Assembly: GCA_944380775.1 (NCBI GenBank)
Contig: CALWIP010000043.1
Coordinates: forward strand, 1 to 35,103
DNA from: an uncultured Clostridia bacterium
GTDB taxonomy: Bacteria > Bacillota > Clostridia > Oscillospirales > Acutalibacteraceae
Reading direction: 5' to 3'
DNA: 35,103 nt
Shown: piece after piece, positions 9,801 through 18,103 of the stretch
Layout of the letters: every line of letters starts with the position of its first letter
Position numbering within the stretch: position 1 is the first letter of the stretch
Notes under the pieces: model-generated
The model's database searches: none
What the model was told of the DNA's origin: nothing
What the model saw: only the letters and a program-made list of their open reading frames with translations
Position numbers and translations under genes: made by a program

Positions 9801-12448
9801 TCCGCCGCTTCAAAAGAAACGGTGGCCATTTCTGCGACAAACCCCTCGACTGCGGCGAGCGCCTGGTCGATCATCGTCAGGTCCTTCGCGCCAGCCATCG
9901 CCATGTCCGGCTTGCCGCCACCCTTGCCGCCGGCGATCTGCGCAACCTTGCCCACAAGCTTGCCGGCATGCACGCCGCGCGCTTGGGCTTCCTTCCCCGC
10001 AGTGGCTGCAAAGTTCGCTTTTCCGCCGCTCACGCCCGCCAGTACGGCTACCAGATTGGGGGATTTTTCCCGCACCCGGTCGCACATCTTGCGGAGCGCG
10101 TCCGGCGTCACGCCGGAAAACATTGCCGTAATGACCTGCACGCCGTTCACTGTGGAAAGGTTGTCAAACAGGTCCCGAACCTGCGCGTCAGCCAGCTTTT
10201 CGCCCAACCGCTCTACGTCGCGCTCCTTTTCCTTGAGCTCCACGCTGAGCTGATGCACTTTCTGCGGGACGTCCGCCACATTGCTCAGTTTCAAAGCCGC
10301 GGCCGCCTCATGCAGATCCTGCATGGCGTGGTTTAACATCAGCAGGACGCCGCTGCCCGTAACGCCTTCAATGCGGCGCACGCCCGCCGCCACGGAACTC
10401 TCCGACACAATCTTGAACAAACCGAGTTTCGCAGTGTTGTCCATGTGGGTGCCGCCGCAGAATTCGCGCGAGAAGTCCCCGACGCTTACCACCCGGACGA
10501 TATCGCCGTATTTCTCGCCGAACAGCGCCATCGCGCCCAGCTTTTTCGCTTCTTCAATCGGCATTTCCCGGCACTCCACCGGCACGGCGCTCAGAATAAC
10601 CCGGTTGACAATCGCTTCTGTTTTCGCCAGCTCTTCCGCCGTCATTGCGGAAAAATGCGTGAAGTCAAAGCGCACGCGCTCTTCGTTGACCAACTGGCCC
10701 GCCTGTTCCACATGGCCGCCCAACACCTGGCGCAGTGCGGCTTGCAGCAGATGCGCCGCCGTGTGGTTGCGCATAATCGCGTCGCGGCGCATCGGGTCGA
10801 CTACCGCGCGCACCGTCTCCCCGACGGAAAGTTCTCCGGCGGTAACCACTGCCTGGTGGAGGAAGACGCCCGCATGGTTCTTCGTCGTGTTGCCAACCCG
10901 GACAACCGCGTCGTCCGACTCGATGCCGCCAAGGTCGCCCACCTGGCCGCCGCTTTCCGCATAGAACGGCGTCTGATCCAACACCAGCAGGACTTCGTCC
11001 CCGGCAGAAGCCTTTTCCACGCGCTCGCCGTCTTTTACAAGGGCTTGCACCTTCGCCTCCGCTTCGCGGCGTTCATAACCGAGGAAGCGCGTCTCCGGGA
11101 CATCCTCCAGCACGGAGCCTTCGCCGGCCCATGCGTCCGCTCCGGCGTTTTTGCGGGCCGCGCGCGCGCGTTCCCGCTGCTCCCGCATCAGGCGGCGGAA
11201 TTCGTCCTCGTCCACGGTCATCCCGTGTTCGGCGACGATCTCTTTCGTCAGGTCGATCGGGAAGCCGTAGGTATCGTTCAGGCGGAACGCGTCTTTTCCT
11301 GAGAAAACCTTTTGGTCCATCGCGTCAATCAGGCTGTAAAGAAGCTGCGTCCCCTGGTCTATCGTCTTGGCGAAACTGGCCTCTTCCACCGCGATCAATT
11401 TGACGATCATCGCGCGTTTTTCGTCCAATTCCGGGTAGGCGCGCTTGTTTTCATCAATAACCGTATTCGCGACTTCAGCGAGGAACGGCCCATTAATCCC
11501 CAGCAGTTTTCCGTGACGGGCCGCACGCCGGAGCAGGCGGCGCAGGACATAGCCGCGGCCTTCGTTGGAAGGCATGACGCCGTCGCCGATCATGAAAGTC
11601 GTGCTGCGAATATGATCCGTGATTACGCGCAGCGAGATGTCTTTTTTCTCGTCCTCCCCGTAGGAAACGCCCGAAATCCGGCAGATGTGTTGCATGATCT
11701 TTTGCATGGTGTCCACAAGGAAAATGTTGTCGACGCCCTGCATGATGCAAGCCAAACGTTCCAGGCCCATGCCGGTGTCGATGTTCGGGTGCTCCATCGG
11801 CGGATAATTCCCCTTCCCGTCGCTGTCAAATTGGGAAAAGACCACATTCCAAAATTCGACATAACGGTCGCATTCGCAGCCAACGCCGCAGGTGGGGGAC
11901 CCGCAGCCGTATTTTTCTCCACGGTCGAAATAAATTTCCGAGCAGGGGCCGCAGGGACCGGACCCGTGCTCCCAGAAGTTGTCCTCTTTCCCCATACGAA
12001 CGATGCGCTCCGGCGCGACGCCGACCTCTTTGGTCCAGATGTCGAACGCCTCGTCGTCGTCCTGGTAAATTGTCACCCAAAGCTTGTCTACCGGCATTTT
12101 TAGCACTTGCGTGCAGAATTCCCACGCCCAGGCCGTCGCCTCGTGCTTGAAATAATCGCCAAAAGAGAAATTGCCGAGCATCTCAAAAAACGTGCCGTGG
12201 CGCGCCGTGATGCCCACGCTCTCAATGTCCGGCGTGCGGATGCATTTCTGGCAAGTGGTCACGCGCTTGCTCGGCGGGGTCACTTCGCCGGTAAAATATT
12301 TTTTCATTGGCGCCATGCCGGAGTTGATGAGCAGCAGGCTGTTGTCGTCCTTCGGGATGAGCGAAAAGCTCGGCAGCCGCAGATGCCCCTTCGATTCAAA
12401 GAACGAAAGGAATGCTTCCCGCAGATCATTGAGTCCCATCCATTCCAT
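9797..12448 (-). CDS. alaS: Alanyl-tRNA synthetase
   Basis: An 883-aa class II synthetase charging tRNA-Ala. In order: the aminoacylation core (starts MEWMGLNDLREAFLSFF, with LPSFSLIPKDDNSLL and RHGTFFEMLGNFSFGDYF), a cysteine-containing insertion (CGSPTCGVGCECDRY), the tRNA-binding helical region, the editing domain with both zinc motifs (HTAAHLL and CGGTH), and a C-terminal DHHA1/glycine-rich domain (AGGKGGGKPDMAMAG). The ATG at 12448 is 9 bases after GGGAG; an ATG at 12439 is possible. It is preceded by a T-box leader, so expression should rise when tRNA-Ala is uncharged. Confidence 0.97.
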   Translation of the reverse strand: MEWMGLNDLREAFLSFFESKGHLRLPSFSLIPKDDNSLLLINSGMAPMKKYFTGEVTPPSKRVTTCQKCIRTPDIESVGITARHGTFFEMLGNFSFGDYFKHEATAWAWEFCTQVLKMPVDKLWVTIYQDDDEAFDIWTKEVGVAPERIVRMGKEDNFWEHGSGPCGPCSEIYFDRGEKYGCGSPTCGVGCECDRYVEFWNVVFSQFDSDGKGNYPPMEHPNIDTGMGLERLACIMQGVDNIFLVDTMQKIMQHICRISGVSYGEDEKKDISLRVITDHIRSTTFMIGDGVMPSNEGRGYVLRRLLRRAARHGKLLGINGPFLAEVANTVIDENKRAYPELDEKRAMIVKLIAVEEASFAKTIDQGTQLLYSLIDAMDQKVFSGKDAFRLNDTYGFPIDLTKEIVAEHGMTVDEDEFRRLMREQRERARAARKNAGADAWAGEGSVLEDVPETRFLGYERREAEAKVQALVKDGERVEKASAGDEVLLVLDQTPFYAESGGQVGDLGGIESDDAVVRVGNTTKNHAGVFLHQAVVTAGELSVGETVRAVVDPMRRDAIMRNHTAAHLLQAALRQVLGGHVEQAGQLVNEERVRFDFTHFSAMTAEELAKTEAIVNRVILSAVPVECREMPIEEAKKLGAMALFGEKYGDIVRVVSVGDFSREFCGGTHMDNTAKLGLFKIVSESSVAAGVRRIEGVTGSGVLLMLNHAMQDLHEAAAALKLSNVADVPQKVHQLSVELKEKERDVERLGEKLADAQVRDLFDNLSTVNGVQVITAMFSGVTPDALRKMCDRVREKSPNLVAVLAGVSGGKANFAATAGKEAQARGVHAGKLVGKVAQIAGGKGGGKPDMAMAGAKDLTMIDQALAAVEGFVAEMATVSFEAAD

Positions 12449-12490
12449 TGTGTTAAGCTCCCATCTTGCTGTATCAGCATAAAATTTGGC

Positions 12491-12532
12491 AAAAAATAAG
12501 GGTCCCCCGTCCAACAATGGGACGGGAGACCC
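12491..12532 (-). terminator. Intrinsic terminator of the alaS T-box
   Basis: The stem formed by 12500-12512 and 12519-12532 is GC-rich and followed on the minus strand by TTATTTTTT. Its 5' arm overlaps the T-box sequence, giving the mutually exclusive terminator/antiterminator arrangement of the class. Confidence 0.9.
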
Positions 12533-12742
12533 GTGGTACCACCCAAATTGCGCGGAAGGCCGCGCCGCTCGTTTCCCCTTAACGCGGGCGGGACGCCCCG
12601 GCTCTTCGCCGGGGAGCTCAGGGAACGGCGCCCAGGTGCCGGAACCTGCGGACGCCTTTCAGCCGGGAGCGTCCTCTCTTTTGCAGGGATGGCTGTGGGT
12701 TTTCCCCTCTAACGCTTTTTTCTTTCCTGTTGTCTAAAAACC
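12491..12742 (-). promoter_or_regulatory. T-box riboswitch leader controlling alaS
   Basis: This holds most of the 325 gene-free bases between clpC and alaS. In RNA order: a stem I distal region with AGAGAG and CGGCTGAAAG (about 12636-12690), a hairpin CCCCGGC/GCCGGGG that fits stem III (about 12601-12621), a GTTAAGGGG segment, the conserved T-box GGGTGGTACCACGG (12545-12531) and a terminator. Uncharged tRNA pairs with the T-box and favours the antiterminator. A GCC alanine codon within GGGCGCC at 12633-12627 is the most likely specifier, but I did not fold stem I fully. Confidence 0.92.
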
Positions 12743-12748
12743 ATTGCT

Positions 12749-12777
12749 ATTATACCCAGTTTTCCCGGGTTTGTCAA
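12749..12777 (-). promoter_or_regulatory. Consensus promoter for alaS
   Basis: A perfect TTGACA (12777-12772), 17-base spacer and TATAAT (12754-12749). The clpC stop codon TGA (12776-12774) lies within the -35 box, so the two genes abut at the regulatory level with no terminator between them. Confidence 0.88.
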
Positions 12778-15239
12778 CTTTTTCCCTCCGGATCCTCTTG
12801 CTTTTCGTAATGGTATCCACCGTTTTCCCACCGGCAAAGGACCTGGTCTCCCTCATGGAATTTCCCTTCCAGCATTTCCTCTGAAAACGGATCCTCCAGC
12901 TTGGTCTGGATCGCGCGTCGGAGCGGGCGAGCCCCGTAAACCGGGTCAAACCCGGCGTCGGCGATTGCCTGTACCGCGCTATCCTCAAACGTGACGGCGA
13001 TGCCGAGTTCCCCCATCCGTCCTGCCAGCGTTTGCAGCATGCGCGCGGCGATTTCGCGGATATCTTCCTTGGTCAGCTTGTGGAAGACGATGATATCGTC
13101 CACCCGGTTCAAAAATTCTGGCCGGAATGCATTTTTCAATTCCTGAAGCACCCTCTCGCGGGTCTTTTCCTCGCCAGCCTCTTCGCCCCCGGCGACAAAC
13201 CCTACGCTGGCGCGCTTTTCTGTAATCAGCCGTGCGCCGATATTGGAGGTCATAATGATGATAGTGTTTTTGAAATCGACATGGCGCCCCTGCGCGTCCG
13301 TCAGGCGGCCGTCCTCCAAAATTTGCAGCAGAATATTGAAAACATCCGGATGCGCTTTTTCCATCTCGTCGAACAGCACGACCGCGTACGGCCTGCGGCG
13401 GACCGCCTCCGTGAGTTGGCCTCCCTCGTCGTACCCAACATAGCCCGGCGGCGAACCCACTAAGCGGGACACGGTGTGTTTTTCCATATATTCCGACATG
13501 TCGAACCGCAGCATCGCGTTTTCGTCGCCGAACATGGCTTCTGCCAGCGATTTACAAAGCTCGGTCTTGCCCACGCCGGTCGGCCCGAGGAAAAGGAAGG
13601 AACCGATGGGGCGCTTCGGATCCTTGAGCCCTACGCGGCCGCGGCGGATGGCGCGCGCCACCGCGCTGACGGCCTCTTCCTGCCCGACGATGCGGCGGTG
13701 CAGCGTTTCCTCCAGATGGAGCAGCCGCTCGCTCTCTTCCTGCGTGAGCTGAGACACGGGGACGCCGGTCCACATGGAGACGATACCGGCAATATCCTCT
13801 GGCGCGACTTCGCCATTTTGATTGGAATTTTGTTCTTTCCAAGCGCCGCGTTGGCGTTCCAATTCTTCGCGCGCTTTCTTTTCCTCGTCGCGGATCTTCG
13901 CCGCGCGCTCAAAATCCTGCGTGTTGACCGCCGCCGCCTTCTCCTGCTCCAATTCCTTCACGCGGGTTTCCAGCCTTTTCAGGCTGTCCGGCGCGGTGAA
14001 TGCGCGCAAGCGCACACGGGAAGCCGCCTCGTCCACGAGGTCTATTGCCTTGTCCGGTAAATAACGGTCCGAAATATAGCGCGACGAAAGCTTTACCGCC
14101 GCCTGGATCGCCTCATCGGTGATCTTCACTTTATGGTGCGCCTCATAACGGTCGCGCAGGCCGCGCAGGATGGCAACGGTCTCTTCCTCGCTCGGTTCGC
14201 CGACCATCACCGGCTGAAAGCGGCGTTCCAGCGCAGCGTCTTTTTCAATATATTTGCGGTATTCGTTGAGCGTTGTTGCGCCGATGACCTGGAAGTCCCC
14301 GCGCGCCAAAGCCGGCTTGAGAATATTGGCCGCGTCGGTGGATCCCTCCGTCGAGCCAGTGCCGATGATGGTGTGCAGCTCGTCAATGAACAAGATCACG
14401 TTTCCCGCCTGGCGCACTTCGTCCATCACCGCTTTGATCCTCTCTTCGAAGTCGCCGCGGTATTTCGCCCCGGCAACCATCCCCGTCAGATCCAGCGAGA
14501 CCAGGCGCTTCCCTTTCAGCAGCTCCGGCACTTCGTCCTGCGCAATCTTCAGCGCCAGACCTTCCGCCACCGCAGTTTTGCCCACGCCCGGCTCCCCGAC
14601 TAAGCAGGGATTGTTTTTCGTGCGGCGCGAGAGGATCTGCACCACGCGCTCAATCTCTGTTTGGCGGCCGATCACCGGGTCAATTTCCCCTTTGGCTGCC
14701 ATTGCGGTGAGGTCGTTGCCATATTGGTCCAAGGTCTTGGTGTTTGACTTTCCATTGGCCTTGCCGGGCCGCGCCGCGGCAGTTTCCGGTCCCTCTCCGC
14801 TGCCCAGGCTGCTGCGGATCTCTTGCGCTACCGCCGCGGGCGTGATGCCCATCGCCTGCAAAAAACGCAGGCCGTAGCTGTCCCCGTCTTCCAGCACGGC
14901 GAGGAGCAGGTGCTCGGTCCCCACATAGTTGTGGTGCAGGCGGGCAGCCTGCATCACGGCCATTTGCAGGATCCGCTTGCTGCGCGGGGTAAAATCATCC
15001 GCGCCGAGGTGCGTCGGCGAGCCGGCGCCCACCTTTTGGCGCAAGAGCTCTTCAAAGCCCTCTGCCGTTGCGCCGAGCTTGTGGAGCACCGCTGCCGCGA
15101 CGCCGCTCCCCTCCTTCAGCAGGCCGAGAATCATGTGCTCGCTGCCGATATAAGTGTGACCCATTTCGCTCGCCGACTGGATGGCGGCGTTCATGGCGTG
15201 ATTTGCTTTTTCGGTAAATCCGTTAAACCGATACGTCAT
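12774..15239 (-). CDS. clpC: Clp protease ATPase subunit ClpC
   Basis: An 821-aa HSP100 unfoldase that feeds ClpP. Visible domains: the double Clp_N repeat (about 1-145, FTEKANHAM and FTPRSKRILQMA); AAA-1 with Walker A GEPGVGKT at 215-222 and Walker B ILFIDELH; a UVR-containing middle domain (about 430-480, FERAAKIRDEEKKAREELE), which marks ClpC rather than ClpB; AAA-2 with GPTGVGKTE; and a D2-small C-terminal domain. The start ATG at 15239 has AGGAGG six bases upstream and lies inside the end of mcsB (17-base overlap). Last gene of the CtsR-controlled operon. Confidence 0.97.
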   Translation of the reverse strand: MTYRFNGFTEKANHAMNAAIQSASEMGHTYIGSEHMILGLLKEGSGVAAAVLHKLGATAEGFEELLRQKVGAGSPTHLGADDFTPRSKRILQMAVMQAARLHHNYVGTEHLLLAVLEDGDSYGLRFLQAMGITPAAVAQEIRSSLGSGEGPETAAARPGKANGKSNTKTLDQYGNDLTAMAAKGEIDPVIGRQTEIERVVQILSRRTKNNPCLVGEPGVGKTAVAEGLALKIAQDEVPELLKGKRLVSLDLTGMVAGAKYRGDFEERIKAVMDEVRQAGNVILFIDELHTIIGTGSTEGSTDAANILKPALARGDFQVIGATTLNEYRKYIEKDAALERRFQPVMVGEPSEEETVAILRGLRDRYEAHHKVKITDEAIQAAVKLSSRYISDRYLPDKAIDLVDEAASRVRLRAFTAPDSLKRLETRVKELEQEKAAAVNTQDFERAAKIRDEEKKAREELERQRGAWKEQNSNQNGEVAPEDIAGIVSMWTGVPVSQLTQEESERLLHLEETLHRRIVGQEEAVSAVARAIRRGRVGLKDPKRPIGSFLFLGPTGVGKTELCKSLAEAMFGDENAMLRFDMSEYMEKHTVSRLVGSPPGYVGYDEGGQLTEAVRRRPYAVVLFDEMEKAHPDVFNILLQILEDGRLTDAQGRHVDFKNTIIIMTSNIGARLITEKRASVGFVAGGEEAGEEKTRERVLQELKNAFRPEFLNRVDDIIVFHKLTKEDIREIAARMLQTLAGRMGELGIAVTFEDSAVQAIADAGFDPVYGARPLRRAIQTKLEDPFSEEMLEGKFHEGDQVLCRWENGGYHYEKQEDPEGKS

Positions 15240-16272
15240 CGGGATCCTCCTTTCGCGTAAGACGCTGCGAAACGATCTTTGCCCGCACCGCGTCCCGCTC
15301 CCCGGCGGCCAGCTGGCCTCCGGAAGCGAGCGAAACCGTGGCTGGCTGTACCTCGACCATCAGTTGGTTCACGGTATCATAGCGGACCGTCCGGATGAGG
15401 CCGGTCGAAACGCCCAGCCGGACGTTGGAGATCAGCTTCATAAATTCTTCGTTGCTCAGCAGCTTGGCGCTGCGCAAAATCCCCAGCGAGCGCGAAATGG
15501 CGTCCTGCATTTCCAGGCTTTTCACCATTGCGCTTCGGGCGGAGCGCTCCTGCGCGATGATCTGCATCGCGATGCTCTCCAGGTTGGCGATGGCTTCCTG
15601 CTCGCTCAGGCCCAGCGTCACCTGGTTAGAGAGCTGGTACACCGCGCCGGCCGGTTTGCTGCCTTCCCCGTAAAGGCCGCGCAGGGCGATGCCCAATTTC
15701 GTCAGGTTCGTCCCGTAGCGGCTCATCATCCCGCTCTCCTGCAAAGCGGGCAGGTGCAGCATCAGGGACGCGCGCATACCGGTGCCGAGGTTGGTGGGAC
15801 ACTGGGTCAAATAGCCGAGGCGCTCGTCAAAGGCGAACTCCAACCGGCTGTTGAGCAGCGAATCCAAGCGGTCCGCCGTGCGAAACGCCTCTTTGAGGCC
15901 AAAGCCCTCCCGCATCACCTGGATGCGCAGGTGGTCTTCCTCGTTGATCATAATCGAAATGCTTTCATCGTCCGTCAGGATCAATCCACGTCCACGACGG
16001 TCCGCAATGAACTCCGGGCTGACCAAATGCCGCTCCACCAGCGACACCGCTTCCGTTTGGCTAAGCTGATCCATTTCTACAAAATGGAACTGCTCCGGCA
16101 GCGTCTGCACGCACGCCAGCACCGCCTCTTTCACCATCTGCTCCACCGCCGCACGGCCCGCCGGGTTCAATTTCCCCGGGAAGGGGTGGGTCCGCAGGTT
16201 CCTGGCAAGGCGGATCCTGGTGCTGATGACAGCGTCGCCCTCCGCTCCGCTTTTTTCATACCATTTTTTCAT
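15223..16272 (-). CDS. mcsB: Protein-arginine kinase McsB
   Basis: A 349-aa phosphagen-kinase-fold enzyme that phosphorylates arginines on damaged proteins, marking them for ClpC-ClpP, and that inactivates CtsR. Signatures: VISTRIRLARNL near residue 20, the catalytic loop region with INEEDHLRIQ, and CPTNLGTGMRAS, the phosphagen-kinase active-site motif with the conserved Cys. The ATG at 16272 follows GGAGG by 9 bases and overlaps the mcsA end by 17. The in-frame ATG at 16326 lies inside mcsA and has no site. The end overlaps clpC. Confidence 0.95.
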   Translation of the reverse strand: MKKWYEKSGAEGDAVISTRIRLARNLRTHPFPGKLNPAGRAAVEQMVKEAVLACVQTLPEQFHFVEMDQLSQTEAVSLVERHLVSPEFIADRRGRGLILTDDESISIMINEEDHLRIQVMREGFGLKEAFRTADRLDSLLNSRLEFAFDERLGYLTQCPTNLGTGMRASLMLHLPALQESGMMSRYGTNLTKLGIALRGLYGEGSKPAGAVYQLSNQVTLGLSEQEAIANLESIAMQIIAQERSARSAMVKSLEMQDAISRSLGILRSAKLLSNEEFMKLISNVRLGVSTGLIRTVRYDTVNQLMVEVQPATVSLASGGQLAAGERDAVRAKIVSQRLTRKEDPDDVSV

Positions 16273-16786
16273 TGCCGCCCGCCTCCATTTCTCTGATCTC
16301 ATCGCGCAGTTTTGCCGCTTCCTCATAATTTTGCCCGGCCACAGCCTCCTTCAGCGCGCGGCGCTTGCGTTCCAGCGCGCTCTCCTGCTTGATTTGGAGC
16401 CCCTCTACCGGGCGCACCTGAAGCATACCGCCCGCAGGCCGTTTCCCGCGGTGACGGGTATTCCCGTGCAGCCGCTGAAGGGTCGGGAGCAATTTTTCGT
16501 AAAACGTATGATAACATTCTGCACAGCCGGCGCGCCCGCTTTTGACAATATCCTCAAAAGTCGAGCCGCAGCCGGGGCAGCGCAGCTCGCTGCGCGTAGG
16601 GCCCGGCGTTTCGCTCAGGAAACCGCCCAGCAGGCTGCCAAGATCCAGACCAAAGCCGGAAAATAAGCTGCCGTACCCCATTTTACGGGCGCAGTCCGCG
16701 CACAGTGCAAATTCCTTCAATTCCCCGTTGCGAATCGTTTTCACATGAGTAGTTGCGGGATTTTTCCCGCACGCTTGGCACATCAT
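16256..16786 (-). CDS. mcsA: McsB activator McsA
   Basis: A 176-aa zinc-binding partner of McsB. Four CxxC pairs (CQAC, CADC, CPGC, CAEC) in the N-terminal two thirds form two zinc sites. The C-terminus carries a UVR motif (about 135-170, LKEAVAGQNYEEAAKLRDEI) that contacts ClpC or McsB. The start may be either of two consecutive ATGs at 16786 and 16783, after AGGAGG. Normal position between ctsR and mcsB. Confidence 0.94.
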   Translation of the reverse strand: MMCQACGKNPATTHVKTIRNGELKEFALCADCARKMGYGSLFSGFGLDLGSLLGGFLSETPGPTRSELRCPGCGSTFEDIVKSGRAGCAECYHTFYEKLLPTLQRLHGNTRHRGKRPAGGMLQVRPVEGLQIKQESALERKRRALKEAVAGQNYEEAAKLRDEIREMEAGGNEKMV

Positions 16787-16830
16787 AAGGAAAGACCTCC
16801 TGTTTCCAGTGTTTTTCGGACCGCTGCGGT

Positions 16831-17277
16831 CTAGATTTGTGTGAGAAGCATATTTTTGAAAATAGCGGCGCGGATGCGCCCCCGCATGCCTGCCGGCGCC
16901 GCTCCAAGCGAACGGTCGTTGATGGCGACAGCGATGAGATGCGCCGCCGCTGGGCTGACCGCACGGCCTGACAAATTGGAAAGCATGGCGCGCGCCGTCG
17001 CGGGGTCTAAAGAATCCCCCACGGAATTGACCACATGCATTAAAATGGAAGAGCGCGAAACAGAGACCTGCGTGATGCGGATGTACCCGCCGCCGCCACG
17101 CCGGCTCTCCACCAAAAATCCCTGTTCCGGCGTAAAGCGCGATGTAATCACATAATTGATCTGGCTTGGGACGCAGCCCAAATGCTGCGCCAGTTCATTG
17201 CGCTGGATCTCCGCCCGTCCTCCGGATTCTTCCAGCATTTCCAAAATATAATTCGCCACCACATCGCTGATCTTCAC
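16831..17277 (-). CDS. ctsR: Transcriptional repressor CtsR
   Basis: A 148-aa winged-helix heat-sensing repressor of clp genes. It starts with GTG at 17277, seven bases after GGAGG, and begins MKISDVVANYILEML as the family does. The glycine-rich thermosensor wing is intact (RRGGGGYIRI, residues about 59-68), as is the C-terminal dimer and McsB-contact region. First gene of ctsR-mcsA-mcsB-clpC; it should repress its own operon through the operator at 17301-17317. Confidence 0.96.
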   Translation of the reverse strand: MKISDVVANYILEMLEESGGRAEIQRNELAQHLGCVPSQINYVITSRFTPEQGFLVESRRGGGGYIRITQVSVSRSSILMHVVNSVGDSLDPATARAMLSNLSGRAVSPAAAHLIAVAINDRSLGAAPAGMRGRIRAAIFKNMLLTQI

Positions 17278-17300
17278 GCCAATCCCTCCGGAACAGTTAT

Positions 17301-17317
17301 TTTGACTTTCTTTGACT
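17301..17317 (-). promoter_or_regulatory. CtsR operator (tandem heptamer)
   Basis: AGTCAAA-GAA-AGTCAAA on the minus strand, a full match to the CtsR consensus RGTCAAANANRGTCAAA. It covers the transcription start region just downstream of the -10 box. Confidence 0.93.
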
Positions 17318-17325
17318 TACTTTTT

Positions 17326-17354
17326 ATTCTATCGGCCACTTTCCAAAATGTCAA
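17326..17354 (-). promoter_or_regulatory. Promoter of the ctsR operon
   Basis: TTGACA (17354-17349), 17-base spacer, TAGAAT (17331-17326): near-consensus vegetative promoter placed so that CtsR on its operator would block it. A short palindrome CCCCC-N4-GGGGG (17355-17368) abuts the -35. The rest of the 304-base gap to the next start holds only the 5' region of the plus-strand peptide gene; I see nothing in 17369-17480. Confidence 0.88.
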
Positions 17355-17489
17355 CCCCCTATTGGGGGAAATGCACGACTTTTCTTCCCCCTTTCAGGAT
17401 GGCCGCTTTTTTCCTTTTCATACCGCCCCGCAAAAGGTCCCCTCCGGTTCCGCAGGCCTGCGCTCCGTTTCACAGAACAGGAGCGGCGG

Positions 17490-17542
17490 CATAGTATGAT
17501 AGCAGACGCCGCCGTGATCCCTCGGAATGCGCGGCGGCGGTC
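17490..17542 (+). promoter_or_regulatory. Possible sporulation-type -10 and 5' hairpin for the small peptide gene
   Basis: CATAGTAT at 17490-17497 resembles a sigma-E -10 (CATACAHT, 6 of 8), but no convincing -35 is visible. A GC-rich hairpin (17505-17513 with 17533-17542, one bulge) would sit at the very 5' end of a transcript starting there, the position where stabilising hairpins occur. Weak on its own. Confidence 0.3.
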
Positions 17543-17581
17543 TTTCAGCGGCTTGTGATTTCTGAAAGGAGGAATTTCTCT

Positions 17582-17716
17582 ATGTGCAACGGTTTTGGTG
17601 GGAACGGCTCTTGGTTCATCCTTTTGATCATCCTCTTGGTGTGCTGCTGCGGGTGCGGCAACGGCAACGGCAGCTATAACCCGGACTGCGGCTGCAACAA
17701 CAACTGCGGCTGCTAA
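17582..17716 (+). CDS. 44-aa Gly/Asn/Cys-rich single-helix peptide
   Basis: A short gene read by direct translation: a Gly/Asn N-terminus, one hydrophobic helix at about residues 11-20 (WFILLIILLV), then CCCGCG, a Gly/Asn spacer and a C-terminus with CGC-NNN-CGC. It has nine cysteines in 44 residues. The GGAGG site 9 bases before the ATG is strong and a bidirectional terminator follows, so it is a real gene. It resembles small clostridial peptides sometimes annotated as chorion-class high-cysteine proteins, and the YjcZ-like spore peptides. Function unknown; a membrane or spore-surface role is inference. Confidence 0.75.
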   Translation: MCNGFGGNGSWFILLIILLVCCCGCGNGNGSYNPDCGCNNNCGC

Positions 17717-17755
17717 GTGGCGGTCCCGGACAGCACCGGCCCAAAAAGCAAAGTG

Positions 17756-17780
17756 GCCCGGCTCTCTTGCAGAGCCGGGC
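17756..17780. terminator. Bidirectional terminator between convergent genes
   Basis: A 10-bp perfect stem GCCCGGCTCT/AGAGCCGGGC (17756-17765 with 17771-17780), 5-base loop. T-rich flanks lie on both sides (TTTGCTTTTT on the minus side, CCTATTTTGT on the plus side). It serves the 44-aa peptide gene and the TSCPD gene. Confidence 0.8.
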
Positions 17781-17793
17781 TCATCCTATTTTG

Positions 17794-18063
17794 TCACGCT
17801 TCCGCTGTCTGGGACTGCTGGGCGCGCGCCTCCTCAAGCGCGTGGGAAAGCTGGTCCGGACAGGAGGTCGGGCGCAGGCCGCAGCGGATCCCGCGGCAGC
17901 GGGCGATTACCTCGTCCACCTTCATCCCCGCGACCAAGGCGCTCAGCCCCTTCGTGTTGCCGTTGCATCCGCCGGTGAACTGCACGGAGCGGATGGTTTC
18001 GCCATCCAACTCCACCGTGATCTTCCGGGAACAAGTCCCCTTTGTGGTATATACATAAGCCAT
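17794..18063 (-). CDS. Small TSCPD-domain protein (TIGR03905 type)
   Basis: An 89-aa protein with the name-giving motif TSCPDQL near the C-terminus and conserved cysteines in KGTCSRKI, GGCNGN, RCRGIRCG and TSCPD. The TSCPD domain also occurs at the C-terminus of B12-dependent ribonucleotide reductases; the stand-alone TIGR03905 form has no assigned function, and the four conserved cysteines suggest metal or Fe-S binding. The ATG at 18063 with AAAGGA 9 bases upstream gives the family N-terminus MAYVYTTKG. An ATG two codons earlier (18069) is only 3 bases from that site. It follows the PHP gene by 40 bases. Confidence 0.8.
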   Translation of the reverse strand: MAYVYTTKGTCSRKITVELDGETIRSVQFTGGCNGNTKGLSALVAGMKVDEVIARCRGIRCGLRPTSCPDQLSHALEEARAQQSQTAEA

Positions 18064-18103
18064 TCGCATCGATCCTTTCTCTTTGCTGTTTTCTACCGGG
18101 TTG

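Noticed and set aside
17355-17368. CCCCC-TATT-GGGGG as a CIRCE (HrcA) element
   Set aside because: The CIRCE sequence TTAGCACTC-N9-GAGTGCTAA is absent; this is a short GC palindrome only.
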